Under the pieces are notes generated by a model that was given only the letters and a program-made list of their open reading frames with translations, had not been told where the DNA came from and ran no database searches. From Stichopus chloronotus (taxonomy: Eukaryota > Echinodermata > Holothuroidea > Aspidochirotida > Stichopodidae), in assembly GCA_021234535.1 (NCBI GenBank), contig CM037842.1, positions 5,808,203 to 5,872,202 of the forward strand: 64,000 nt of DNA. Reading direction: 5' to 3'. Both the position numbers and the translations under genes were made by a program. Positions 48,701 to 55,713 of this stretch are shown here, one piece after another. Positions within the stretch are counted from its first letter, which is position 1, and each line of letters begins with the position of its first letter.

Positions 48701-50851
48701 CGGTGATCCGTATTGTTTTTTCATGGAGATCAAGGGTCATTTGAGGTCATAAGAGTTTTAAAAACCTATGAAGGGACATATCTCAGGGATTGGATGTTGC
48801 TGGAACTTCAGACTGTAATCATTGGTAGCATTTATTAGTAGATGATGTCCATCATTTGGTATGGAGGTCAATGTGAGGTCAATGGAGGAAGTAGTTTGAG
48901 ATCTTGGTAAAAACGGTATCGCAAGAAGAGGAAGGTGCTTGAACTTCAAAGTTGGTGTGTTGGTAGTCTACTGTTAGCAGATGATTTCTGTTGTTTTACG
49001 TAGACGGCAGAGGTCATTTATGGTCACCAGAGATTAAAGTATGGGAACCTATTAAGTGAGATATCTCAAGAACTGAATGTTGCTGTAACAGCAAACTGTA
49101 ATCATTGGTAGCATTTCACAAGTAGACGATGTCTGTGATATTGTATGATGAAAGAAGATTATCTTAGGTCAGTAGAAGTCATAGTTTTGAAAACATCGTG
49201 TACGTGGTAACTCGATAAAGGTACGGTGTTTGAACTTCAAAAGTGGTATGCAATGCCCGTAATTGTTGTTCATGGTAAGCACATTGGTAAGCAATCACAA
49301 ATTCAGTCGACTTTCTGCTTAGCGTATTTACAGTGACTGGTGTAAGCTCCTGCATTGTGTTTGAGCTTTTCATCTGTCTATTGGTAGTTAACAATTGCCA
49401 TATATTGCTCTCTTACTCTGAAACAGTATTTGATGCATTTTTTTTTAAACTTGCACGCAATTTTTCTTTGGGTTTTGATTCATCATGCATTGAGTGTACA
49501 TTATTCAATCATGAAAAACGATTTCCTTGCAGATAGTTTCTTACAATGTGGAAGATTTTTTTCTAGGTTAGTGGAGTAGCTTTGCCTGATCAACTTTCTT
49601 AAATTTGGGGTCAAACCTCTGAATATTTGAAAATTGTGGATTAATCTTATTCCTTTTCATTTAAGACTATAGCTTACACCTTATAATAATTTCCATGCTA
49701 GGAACTATAGTGCCCTTAGTCTCTACTTTTACTTGCTTTACATATTCCAGATATGATTGCATGTCCGTGTCAGTCTTTTCTCATTTATTCGTGAAGCTCT
49801 TTTGTAAGGTATACCTAACTTTGAAATTATATTTTCCTTGGCTTAGGATCCGTTTACTCTATCTAACCAACCTCTGGACTCAACCAAAGGAGCAGCAGTA
49901 CCTTCTGCTAAGCAGAAGTATTTTGAACATGTTGTTCCAGACCATATTTTACAGGTATTTTGCAAAACAAATGATTAGAGTGTTGTACAGTGTCTACCAG
50001 CATTTATTTTGTTAGGACTTTATACTTTCTCTTTACTGGGAGTCACTGGCAAGTGATATCACTACATATTTGTAAAGGCGACAATACGTGCTTCTTAAGT
50101 TTAATATTCAGGGCATGTAAAATTTTCAATTATCCTTAAAATCAAGGCTAAGTAAACAAAGGATAACATAAAACATACCGAGGGGAGTTTTCCTTGAACG
50201 TAAAATAATGTATGTTTGGCTTGTGTTTGTTCTTCATGTGATTGTAAAAGAGAAATTTGTAAAATCCTCACTATTTGTTGATTTACATGACAGTTATATT
50301 ATTTTCAACACTTTACCAATTACTTCGGTCAGCACTCATTTCTCTCTGCTTCAGTTACGGAAGAGTAATGGTTTGCTTGTTGTTTTATTTCATTTATTTA
50401 CTTTTTTGCTTGATTGATTTATTGTTGGCTGGTTTGATTGATTGACTGATTGATTGATTTGTTTTTGGCAGGAATTATCTAAGAAAATTCTTAACGAGTG
50501 GAAGGATATAGGAAGAAACCTTAAGTTAGAAGAAGGAGATCTGAATAATTTAACTTCTGACACGAGGGAAGGAAAAAGGAAGATTAATTACCAGATGTTA
50601 CTGAAATGGAAGCAAAAACATGGAAGTAAAGCAACTTTCAGAGCATTAGGGGAAGCTTTAAAACTTTCTGGACGAACAGACCTAATGGAATTTGTACATG
50701 CCAAAGGTAAATGTTTGGTTGAAGACAACAAGATTATTTTAGTCACATCATACAAGCATGATTCATTACTTCTAAAAGTAACCCACCAATATTTGATCAT
50801 TCTTTTCCAGTTACTACATTTTCATTGACGGTGCTTAAAAATTCAAGGTGA
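18484..50851 (+). CDS. DED-DED-NACHT-ZU5-UPA-Death protein (NLRP1/PIDD1-like NLR), 18-exon gene model lacking only its start exon
   Basis: Predicted cytosolic immune or cell-death sensor. Residue numbers count from the first placed codon. DED1 spans 5-90, DED2 95-180 and NACHT about 260-600 (Walker A GQPGSGKT at 278-285, Walker B LILDGYEEY). A winged-helix-type FLHKLIQEWFAAKHL segment, a 170-residue linker without clear LRRs, ZU5 (950-1050), UPA (1051-1222), a basic linker (1223-1352) and a Death domain (1353-1430) follow. All 17 intron phases agree, all sites are GT/AG, and the coding sum is exactly 1443 codons plus TGA at 50849-50851. In known FIIND proteins, ZU5-UPA self-cleaves and the freed UPA-death-fold tail nucleates a signalling complex. 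Here S1077-F1078-S1079 could be that site, releasing a 365-residue UPA-Death tail. DEDs suggest caspase-8/FADD-type partners. The alternative that two adjacent genes (DED-NACHT and ZU5-UPA-DD) were joined is argued against by the phases but not excluded. Confidence 0.75.
18755..19100 (+). other. Intron a
   Basis: AT-rich, no embedded element seen. Acceptor tract CACCTTTTCAG. Confidence 0.6.
19101..19412 (+). CDS. Exon b: second death effector domain
   Basis: Phase 1 in, phase 1 out. The domain begins DYERFLAGLAAHLTLSISE and carries the DED signature GLSFLLTLEKMGFI, then helices ending AVAKILEYQSL and an acidic linker. Tandem DEDs in separate exons of equal phase (both left in phase 1) suggest they arose by exon duplication. 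Tandem DEDs are known from caspase-8, FLIP and some invertebrate NLR-like proteins. Confidence 0.75.
19683..19858. repeat. Degenerate about 20-24 bp tandem array
   Basis: Successive diverged copies of a TATACGTC(T/A)(T/A)TACATCGAAA-like unit alternate with TGTTATG(C/T)C(A/G)TTGCA-like text: ATATACGTCTGTA, ATATACGTCTATACATATCGAA, GTATACGGCTATATATC, GTATACGTCATTACATCGAA, GGACGTCGTTACATCGAA, TATGTTGTTGCACGACG. There are about eight units. The core ACGTC is CpG-containing and conserved while the rest drifts. Confidence 0.6.
19859..20690. repeat. Family A repeat monomers
   Basis: Several diverged monomers in tandem with GGTCAAAGATCATCTGAGGT (19932), GAAGTCAAAGGTGGCTTGTC (20063), CGGTCAACAGAGGTCAAATA (20149) and TTGTAAACACTATGTCTCAAGATGG (20175). 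Confidence 0.55.
21473..23229 (+). CDS. Exon c: NACHT NTPase with C-terminal helical/winged-helix region
   Basis: A 585-codon exon, phase 1 in, phase 0 out (AAG|GTAATG). It carries the whole NACHT ATPase: Walker A GQPGSGKT (21721-21744), MLSSQLAYDWSCG, Walker B with extended acidic run LILDGYEEY (about 21946-21972), sensor-1-like CNVILTARSDYV, and GSFGEDERNEYIEKIY, which matches the helical domain 1 start of NLRs. IPFIAELCTVPLLFVLSVHN and FLHKLIQEWFAAKHL (22816-22860) match the NLR helical and winged-helix region. Between these (about 22534-22795) is a Ser/Glu-rich insertion of roughly 85 residues, probably disordered, that most NLRs lack. Both Walker motifs are intact, so ATP-driven oligomerisation is plausible. 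One undivided exon for NACHT is common in NLR genes. Confidence 0.85.
23230..23774 (+). other. Intron c
   Basis: AT-rich, nothing recognised. Acceptor TTGTTCTTCCTAAAG. Confidence 0.6.
23775..23977 (+). CDS. Exon d: NACHT-to-ZU5 linker, possible LRR remnant
   Basis: Phase 0 in, phase 2 out (CTCG|GTGAGT). It encodes ILLKGLSLTDVVESVANKN then NLESIEISRWDQKL. The spacing of Leu/Ile resembles one or two degenerate leucine-rich units, but there is no regular LxxLxLxxN. Assigned by splice phase and position. Confidence 0.6.
23978..25189 (+). other. Intron d
   Basis: AT-rich. Weak traces of family A text near 24240-24380 (GGACGTCATCTGAGATCAAC). Otherwise nothing. Confidence 0.5.
25190..25266 (+). 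CDS. Exon e: linker
   Basis: Acceptor GATTATTTTACAG; phase 2 in. The donor CCTCAA|GTGAGC gives phase 1 out, which matches exon f. It encodes LLLPSPPSAVTDGKTLQDL. If the donor is not used, the frame reads on 8 more codons to TGA at 25290-25292, ending a DED-DED-NACHT protein. Confidence 0.55.
25267..26641 (+). other. Intron e
   Basis: Contains a T/G homopolymer run (25547-25571) and weakly family A-like text (25730-26030). No exon or gene recognised. Confidence 0.5.
26642..26703 (+). CDS. Exon f: linker
   Basis: Acceptor CCTCTTTCTTCTTAG; phase 1 in, phase 0 out (AAG|GTGAGA). It encodes EWIIGAKLIHQLNFESGSWK. The text preceding it in frame is intron read-through. Confidence 0.55.
26704..27565 (+). 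other. Intron f
   Basis: AT-rich, nothing recognised. Confidence 0.5.
27566..27614 (+). CDS. Exon g: linker
   Basis: A 49-nt exon, acceptor ATCTTCCTACAG, donor AAAG|GTAATA, phase 0 in and 1 out. It encodes LKFRRGGISSSVYQVK. Confidence 0.55.
27754..27827 (+). CDS. Exon h: acidic linker
   Basis: Phase 1 in, phase 0 out (GAG|GTATGT). It encodes EEEQKECEGDDKDGMKPSD, a charged spacer. The acceptor (ATGAAG) has its pyrimidine tract about 20 nt away, so this boundary is the weakest in the model. Confidence 0.45.
29640..30264. repeat. Family A repeat monomers
   Basis: Starts with a TG-rich tract (29660-29690), then monomers with GGTTAAAGATCATCTGAGAT, CACCAGAGGTCAGAGAC (29807), ATATCTCAAGTTATGAATG and GGTCATCTGAGCTCAAAAGA (30217). 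Confidence 0.5.
30265..31630. repeat. Dispersed repeat family B, copy 1
   Basis: Colinear with 39060-40630: TTTCATCAGTGATT at the start, GCGTCAAAAGTATTC-like text near 30413, GTGCGTAAACA near 30543, ACCAGAC...GGTTGAAATA near 31260, GAGGTCATC(A/G)GTC...GCGGACACTGCATCTC near 31420, CTCGATCCATGT(C/T)ATTTG near 31448, ending TATACTACGTAT(G/A)(G/A)GGATG near 31603. No coding region seen in it. Confidence 0.6.
31971..32010 (+). CDS. Exon i: short linker before ZU5
   Basis: A 40-nt exon, acceptor ATTCTTCTCCCAG, donor CCAG|GTAAAG, phase 0 in and 1 out. It encodes CKLSRPANLSESP. It is the only short exon I found that converts phase 0 to the phase 1 needed by the ZU5 exon. Confidence 0.55.
32226..32531 (+). 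CDS. Exon j: ZU5 domain
   Basis: Phase 1 in, phase 1 out (GAAG|GTAACA). It encodes about 100 residues with the ZU5 signature GGVLSIPDTGVKLKVPPGAL then a strand IQMRIIP, S-S-V-V-V-E-L-L-P, and K-L-T-L-P-H. ZU5 occurs in UNC5, ankyrins, ZO-1, PIDD1, NLRP1 and CARD8. The exon ends S-S-H-H-E (His codons at 32522-32527), 29-30 residues before the Phe of the S-F-S motif in the next exon. In NLRP1 and CARD8 the catalytic His lies about 26 residues before the cut, so one of these is a candidate. Confidence 0.85.
32532..33372 (+). other. Intron j
   Basis: No element or exon recognised. The - strand frame at 32599-32907 is unconvincing. Confidence 0.5.
33373..33596 (+). CDS. Exon k: start of UPA with S-F-S motif
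   Basis: Phase 1 in, phase 0 out (GAG|GTAAGG). It encodes the ZU5-UPA junction: TCVMWLYSFSWKKF with S-F-S at 33450-33458, then the first UPA strands (EIILYGAKRKSSTFTTVCLD). The SFS position matches the site where FIIND proteins cleave themselves (SF/S in NLRP1 and CARD8, HF/S in PIDD1). The aromatic Trp after it also occurs in PIDD1-like sites. Confidence 0.8.
33597..34253 (+). other. Intron k
   Basis: Contains nested palindromes at 33612-33651 (TGTACAATATATTATATTG and TGTACAATATACTATATTG-type arms). The rest is unremarkable. Confidence 0.5.
34254..34394 (+). CDS. Exon l: middle of UPA
   Basis: Phase 0 both ends; acceptor TTTCCATGCAG, donor AAG|GTAATA. It encodes NAVPREEKILLHHQEASFF then GELPLSILFKKTVPEIW, which fits the central strands of a UPA domain. 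Confidence 0.65.
34470..34995. repeat. Family A repeat monomers
   Basis: Monomers with GGATCATCTGAGGTCACTAT (34494), AGTCACCAGAGATCAAAA (34641), ACACTATATCTCAAGGTAGG (34676), GGGTCAAAGATCATCTGTGG (34895) and TTATCTTGAGATAAGAAAT (34951). Confidence 0.55.
35415..35580. repeat. Three-unit degenerate tandem repeat, about 58 bp period
   Basis: AGTCGCAAGAGAGAATCTTC, AGTCGCAACAGAAGATTC and AGCCTCAAGAGAGAATCC recur at about 58-bp spacing, each followed by a TTGC(G/A)AAG-like block in the first two. Confidence 0.5.
36150..36970. repeat. Near-complete family A element
   Basis: Begins GATTCCTTCCCGAAGGCAGC, AAGGAATCTATGCGATGGTGA (36166-36195), then a TG-rich tract and diverged monomers (ATATCTCAGCAACTGAATGT, GAAGATCATCTCTGTTATTG). 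It ends TATTGTCAAGGAATCACAAA (36915-36934) with TTCAAGTGGCCTCCTGGCT. Boundary text at both ends gives a length of about 800 bp. Confidence 0.6.
37253..37402 (+). CDS. Exon m (A1): end of UPA
   Basis: Phase 0 both ends; acceptor TCTAATTGTGCAG, donor GAG|GTTTGT. It encodes 50 residues with FRTFVLQKKDTKTDGRC and CFIKAGQGEDLEDLY. The V-x-D/K-K...W/C-x-x-x-I-K-A-G/W-Q pattern is that of the last UPA strands in FIIND proteins. A related but disrupted copy is at 47126-47279. Confidence 0.7.
37619..37756 (+). CDS. Exon n (B1): linker with basic NLS-like motif
   Basis: Phase 0 both ends; acceptor GTGTTGTTCCAG, donor AGA|GTAATC. It encodes 46 Ser/Thr-rich residues with QQKKRKGEQ (KKRK codons 37673-37684) and ends DDNTFR. 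Low complexity and probably disordered. Homologous to exon o (same motif order, same ending DDxTxR). Confidence 0.65.
37985..38620. repeat. Family A repeat monomers
   Basis: Diverged monomers with AAGATCATTTGAGGTCACAA (38018), ATATCTCAGTACCTC (38050), GTCTGAGGTCAGTGAAGGTC (38295) and CCTTGTAAAAAGCACCTCAAG (38329). Confidence 0.5.
38981..40630. repeat. Dispersed repeat family B, longest copy
   Basis: Starts GGCAATCCACGGAGTTGCA (shared with 6085-6190) and runs colinear with 30265-31630 from about 39060. It contains an internal duplication: TGACGTCATCGGTC(T/A)(A/G)(G/A)CGGACACT-like text followed by AAGTTTGA(A/G)GTTCATCC and ACTTACCGTCTA occurs at 39611-39718 and again at 39875-39975. It ends TATACTACGTATAAGGATG (40608-40626). 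Confidence 0.6.
42453..42596 (+). CDS. Exon o (B2): linker with strong NLS-like motif
   Basis: Phase 0 both ends; acceptor TCTTCTATTCCAG, donor AGG|GTAATC. It encodes 48 residues rich in Ser with PQRKRRRVDQN (RKRRRV codons 42510-42527), close to a classical monopartite nuclear localisation signal, and ends ADDETLR. A duplicate of exon n. Confidence 0.65.
42840..43760. repeat. Family A repeat monomers, tandem
   Basis: Contains TTTTTGGTGGAGTTCAAAGG and TCATTTGACG (42855), GGTCATTTGTGGTCATCAGA with GGTCAAT (43136), a perfect AGGTCAAAGGTCA (43509-43521) and GAAGGTCAAAGGTGACCCAA (43719). Confidence 0.55.
45880..46470. repeat. Family A repeat monomers with TG tract
   Basis: A TG-rich tract at 45881-45912, then three monomers with TTGTAAACA(T/C)(G/A)(A/G)TATCTCAAG-type blocks (45914, 46199) and CTATTGTTTTTGGTGGAGGT with CAAATT (46348). 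Confidence 0.6.
47126..47279 (+). pseudogene. Broken duplicate of the UPA-end exon (A2)
   Basis: In one frame this reads KQEFDTVANTESRFKVFVL then IHKAVRSIFHIKAWQ and LFFLFE, aligning residue for residue, without internal gaps, to exon m (both 50 residues, same FxxFVL and FxIKA(G/W)Q landmarks). After the acceptor TTTGTACAG there is one extra G. Splicing from any phase-0 donor would therefore read GAA ACA AGA GTT TGA and stop. The donor is also poor (GAG|GTTTTT). It is skipped in the model and is probably a dead exon, though an alternative upstream exon in phase 2 could rescue it. Confidence 0.6.
47640..48060. other. GC-rich island inside intron o
   Basis: Composition rises sharply (GCGCGAGGGAGGTACCTCCG onward, with CCCGTGGCGGTCTCGTATGC). 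The left edge follows a near-palindromic GTGTACCGGCAC (47627-47638), and a related GTGTACCGGTGC occurs at 63380. No coding frame was recognised. Possibly a leader or terminal part of an inserted retroelement. Confidence 0.35.
48545..49310. repeat. Near-complete family A element (dimeric monomers)
   Basis: Starts AAGGCAGGCAAGGAACCTAT with GCGATGACGATGG (48560) and a TG tract. Alternating monomer types follow: type 1 with TTGAACTTCAAAGTTGGTGT and CATGGAGATCAAGGGTCATT, type 2 with ATATCTCA(G/A)(G/C)(G/A)A...TGTTGCTGG and GGTAGCATTT...AGTAGATGATGTC. It ends GGTAAGCAATCACAAATTCA (49284). Confidence 0.6.
49847..49954 (+). CDS. Exon p: pre-Death-domain segment
   Basis: Acceptor CCTTGGCTTAG, donor CAG|GTATTT, phase 0 both ends. 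It encodes DPFTLSNQPLDSTKG then KQKYFEHVVPDHILQ, an amphipathic stretch that runs directly into the Death-domain helix 1. The longer overlapping open frame in another register is spurious. Confidence 0.6.
49955..50471 (+). other. Intron p
   Basis: AT-rich with a GATT/TTGA microsatellite (50413-50459) just before the acceptor. Confidence 0.6.
50472..50706 (+). CDS. Exon q: Death domain
   Basis: Phase 0 in, phase 1 out (AAAG|GTAAAT). A complete Death domain of about 78 residues: ELSKKILNEWKDIGRNLKL (helix 1 with the conserved Trp and L-x-x-x-L), EGDLNNL, YQMLLKWKQKHGSKATF (helix 4, the W-x-x-x-x-G-x-x-A-T hallmark), RALGEALKLSGRTDLMEFV (helices 5-6 with GRxDL). Such domains pair with other Death domains (for example RAIDD with PIDD1, FADD, MyD88). 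Confidence 0.9.
50811..50851 (+). CDS. Exon r: last coding exon and stop
   Basis: Acceptor ATCATTCTTTTCCAG; phase 1 in matches exon q. It adds VTTFSLTVLKNSR then TGA at 50849-50851. Confidence 0.65.
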
Positions 50852-52262
50852 TCTAAAGGAAAGGCTACTAAAGATGAGATGTTTTACTGAATTACATATG
50901 TCTACATGTAATCGGCATAGAGACCTTCAAACACTGCTATGAGACTGCTGCAATTTGTAGCAGTGTACTACGTATTTATCAACAAATTGCTTATTGACAG
51001 GAAAAGTAAGATAATACCAAAGGAACCTCAATTTCAGAAAACATGATAATTTAAGTTCCTGCAATTAAAAGTGAAAGTCATTCCAGCGATGAGAGTTCCT
51101 TTCCCGGTGAAAGCCTTATGGGTAATGTTATTGGACTCAAACCCACTTTATAGGAGCCAGTCTGATACAGATGTATACAAGATATTCAGAAACTGGCTCA
51201 AGAAGGAATCAAAAGGGTGAAAATATCTGTATTACTTAGCATATCCATGTTTCTGAAGTCTTGTTCATCAGTCTTGTCCTGGAGAGTTTGTAGAAAGAGA
51301 GATTTATATTACTGAAGGCCTATGTGCACACGTAGCTGATACTGGACAATGCTGTAAATGAATGCTTGGCTGTAGTACAGTTTTTAATGTTGTATACTAC
51401 GAGCTACTTATTCTTCTGCAGCTATCCATATACTGTTGTCAATGTGTACTTTTGAACTGTGTGTGATTTTCTTTGTTATTATACTTTGTTATAGATGCAA
51501 AGGTAGCCATCATTACATTTATGTTGCTTCAGCTGTGCTTGATAACACGGTTTGGTCTACAGTATGTAACTGCTAAAGACATTGTCTTTGTGGTATTGGA
51601 TGCCTTTAAAGACCACATGCCTTGTGAAGTAAAGCTTATATAATAATATTCAACTGCATGTTGGCATCTTTTTCAACTGCCTACAAAACATATGAGTCAA
51701 AATATTCACTGCTATACTGCAATTTAGTCAACCTCTTCACTTTTTTAACTTCTTTATTGTCAACATTATTGACAAGCATTGAACACTAATAATGTAAACA
51801 GAAATGCCCATACATGCTTGCCGTTGGAAGTACTGTATAAAAATACATTAATCTCTAATCACATTTTAAAATCGCAAATAATTTCTCTCCATCTATGATC
51901 GTTTGTGACTGTAGGTTCTAGGAGTATGATTATTAATAGTATGACATGAAAACAAAGTAACTGCAATGATAGAGGATCCATGTCAGAATACGTCCTTTAA
52001 TTACACTGCTGTGATTTTGAAGCCACTATTGTATCTTCAGAAGCAACTTTGACGGACAAATAACTTCCAGCCAAGTATTACCAAACCTTTAACTCTTTTG
52101 TGAACCTAGGTTTTCTCAAAATTGCGCCAAAAAGTGGGTTTGTTTTCCAATGTCATTGATGAAATGATACTTGGAGAGATATCTTTGGACAGATACTTGG
52201 TTCGTTGATCATTTATACCTTATTTAGTGTTTAAATTTGATGAAGAGGACATCAAAAATAAA
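50852..52262 (+). other. Presumed 3' UTR and downstream flank
   Basis: No coding signal. The first canonical AATAAA I noticed is at 52257-52262, followed by a T run. Variant signals (ATTAAA near 51066) could be used earlier. Confidence 0.35.
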
Positions 52263-55100
52263 TTTTTTCGAACGGCGATTTTTTTCTTAAATTTGGTTGT
52301 TTTCTGCCGTGTAGCGAAGATAACGAATGGACGTTTCACAATTGGCCTTCATACGAACACAGTTACTGCTCTCTCAATGTAATAAAAACGAAGAAACCAA
52401 ATGTAATGCCACCGTTGTTTGGTCGTCTGGTAGGGTTCAAGTGTTAGATATTTATGTCAATCTATTTTTCTTCTATTGCTGCTGTTACAGCATGCAATTA
52501 AATTGAATGTTATTTAAATATTTATTTAATTAAATGTTAATTACATAAATGTTAATCTAAACACATATGACGACAAGCATTTGTACCAAGTAAAAGGAAC
52601 ATAGTCGCTTAGGTCTGCAAGTCATATTCACATGCAATGGTATTTCTTTTAAGCAATTGCATCTGCTCACCTTACGGGTAAAGTAATGGTTACAATCACA
52701 TTGTTTGCTTGTCATGAACTCATTCTACTAGTTACTGATGCTGTAAATATGTCACATTAATTAACCTCAGTGATCAACTTTGATTTTTTTTCTCAGCTCT
52801 GTCATATGCTGTGAGACATGTTTTCACTTAGCGCTTTCTGTGGGCCCGACATTTGGGGATAGCACAAACCAGGATTTTAGCATAAAACCTGGAAATGGGG
52901 ACCATCAAAGGTGATTTCAAGTAACTTCTAAAAAAATAACGTAGCATATTTTCATGTGTATATTTCGCCGATTAAAAAGTAAAATGGCTCAATAACGAGT
53001 GACTTAATTGGTTTCTGCCAAATGAGAAATAAAAAATAAAGCTTTCACACCATTACAGACTCAGCAGTTGATCAAAACAATGTGACTTTAAATAAATCAC
53101 ATGTGTGATTTTGACAAACAAAGACGTGTTCATGATCAATATATTGACGTCAGAGTATGGTTCATCTTATTACAATGTGTATATATTAGTTCCTGAAAAC
53201 AGATTTGAATTACAGAGCTCATAAAACATTATGGTCACTTACGAATAGTAGAGTTGCACAATCTACCATGTATCTGGTAAAAGATTTCAAAGATATTCCA
53301 CATAAAATCTGTCAAATTTAGTAAAATTCTACAAATTTAATCTGCATTTTACACAAACTGAATAATAATTAAAAGTTAAGTTATGAAATCATGCAAATGT
53401 CATATTGATAATTTTGTGGATTAACCAATTTCTGTCAGTACATGTTCTGTTACAGAATAATTTTGTAAACAGAATATCAGTGGATGCCACAAAATATAAT
53501 CCAAAATGGCAATGCTTGTGGTTATCCTTCCCGTTTGCAATTCTATGTACGGTAAAAAATAGAATTGTAATAGTATAACCACACATTATGCACATTATTC
53601 AAAATACTCCTCAATATGAATCTATAATCAAATTAAAATAAAAATAACATGACGCATAGCACATTTTATAAAATAATATTCATGTTTAGTATCTTGCTGA
53701 TGGATCTGTTTTGGTGGGAATTGAGGTCTGACGATCTCACTTGATTAGGAAGGATTCTGGTATAAACTATTTACCTACATCTCTTTATCTCTCCAGACTT
53801 TCATACAACATTTTACACGTCCAAGAATAGCTGTTTTGAATAATCCCTCTGACAAAATCATAGTCATCTCTTCAGAGTGGACAAAGCCATTAAAATCAAA
53901 CTTGCCAAATTTCTTGACTGTAAACTATTGTTCAGGTTGTGTTTAATGTAGATTAGTCCTTCGAAACTGAATGGCAATTAAATATCTTTGAAATAGTTTA
54001 GCAGTCATAAAGTGAACTGTGCATCTTTGCAACTTTCCATGTTCTTTTATCTCTGCTTCAAAAGAGTTCAAGAAGTACTACGTCCTGTTACTCGTTCTGA
54101 GAGAAGCATGTACGATTTCATCGAAGTGGAATAACCTGTTGAAAGCATGGATGGGATTCGTTTGTAAGGTATTTTTTGCTCATTTTCGCTTGTTTATAGT
54201 CTAGACTACGTTGTTTGACGATCTTATGAGTATGTTTTACAAATTAATTAGAACCGTAAACATCCATTTAAGTTAAAAAAGATTGACGAGTCACATTTAT
54301 AACATCACTTGACATATTTGTGAGTTTGAAAGAGGATCTAATGAAATTAATTATCTTTCGCTATTTCATCTCTTTATTCCTTTCATTACATAGCAAGAAG
54401 GAAGACATGTTTTGTACTTGATGTAAACGTCCATTTAACATATGTTGGTAGCAACCGTTTAGTAATGTTATGTGAAAAGGTTTAAGAGACACGAACAGTA
54501 TTCTGGAAGCATTTTATGGAATAAGGACAGTGTATCGTATGCTTCTTTTGAGGTACAGTCTCAACGATTTGATGTCATAATCAACATTTCAACTTTGAGT
54601 TATTAAATTTACATTTTCCAAACTATTCTTTCTAATAAGTTTTTTCCTCTCACGATTCTGTTACCTTTTTCAGCAAGGTGATCGGATTGTATCACTTTTC
54701 CTCTGAGATTGACAGCGTATTATTTGACTCGCTACTCGTGAGAGGATACTGGAACATCACCTTTGATGACACGGCACGTATGACAGCACTAATGAGAGCG
54801 TGACATGGGCTTCGATTGAAAACACTGTGGGAAATGAGATGATTGTTAGTTGGCAATCAGGATTTTTTGTAAACATTAGACAAAAGAATATAATTGTAGC
54901 TAAGGACAATGAATTCTTTAACCTGCAGTGATAAGGGTGATAAGGATGGTTTCACAACCAGAAAAGCGGTCTTAAACATGTAAAGCAACATTAGGAAAAA
55001 GTAAAATACTCTTACATTAAACAGTTATTTATTTATTATACTGGTAGGTAAATATTGGGTATATTCTGTGATGCTATTGCCAACTCAATGTCATTCTTAA
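52263..55100. other. Intergenic, no recognised gene
   Basis: Very AT-rich. An exon-like stretch near 54072-54132 (VQEVLRPVTRSER in one frame) is too short and unsupported to call. Confidence 0.45.
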
Positions 55101-55118
55101 TGATCAGAGTAATCCTTA

Positions 55119-55713
55119 TCAGTTCGAAGAAAAACCTGCTGAACGTTTTGTTTCACTCAATTCCAACTGCAATTCTCTGACTTTACTAACAAGCCAACCA
55201 ATACTCTCTTTTAATGCAACAAATTCTTCAACACTTAATTTCGAAACTGAAATAGCCTGATCTTGTTGAAGGGATGCATTAAGCCTACTAGCCTCATGGG
55301 TGTTTTCAGTTCTAGTAGGGACAGGCAAAGCCTCATCAAGAGTTGACCCATAGCTTCAAGTTGGAGATGTTCATCGAACCCAGTTACAAATTTTCTGAAT
55401 GACTCCCCCTCGTTTGCCTTTTCATCATACTCTGGAAATGCTTCGTTTACCAATCAAATTATTTCAGCCCTAAATACTGCCAGTGATTCATTGAGTTCCG
55501 GGGGTCTTTCATTTATGAATGTTTGAAAAGCAACGATAAAATTACGCTTCCTGAAGACATTGTTCACTTTTTTCTTTACCTTCATATTTCGATTTCAAAG
55601 ATTCATCCAAACTATCTGTTTGAAAATTCAGTGGAGGCTTTTACTGCTACCTCTACTCGACACCATTGCCCAAAATCTCCTGACCCGTCTCCTGTAAATA
55701 TTGGAGGAAGTTA
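55119..55713 (-). pseudogene. Decayed gypsy-type gag, - strand
   Basis: Read on the - strand from 55713: LPPIFTGDGSGDFGQWC, a gag N-terminal motif. Then come QTFINERPPELNESLAVFRAE, an in-frame TGA, LVNEAFPEYDEKANEGESF with RKFVTGFDEHLQLEAMG (the conserved gag F-(P/R)-x-(F/L)-V-x-G-(L/F)-D core), and after a frameshift near 55330-55350 TRTENTHEASRLNASLQQD and a helical tail. At least two disruptions make it non-functional. No pol genes follow in the expected direction. Confidence 0.65.

Larger units (their letters stand above)
42597..49846 (+). other. Intron o, longest intron
   Basis: Contains family A copies (42840-43760, 45880-46470, 48545-49310), the broken UPA exon copy (47126-47279), a GC-rich island (47640-48060) and a CTAT microsatellite (43378-43395). 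The segment 43770-45870 shows short frames on both strands but no recognisable gene. Confidence 0.5.

Noticed and set aside
49695..50015. 106-codon frame overlapping the pre-Death exon
   Set aside because: Wrong register. The 36-codon phase-0 exon at 49847-49954 inside it fits the splice sites and leads into the Death domain.
54062..54140. Possible exon VQEVLRPVTRSER...
   Set aside because: It is short, with a mediocre acceptor, stops quickly, and has no partner exon. Could be chance.
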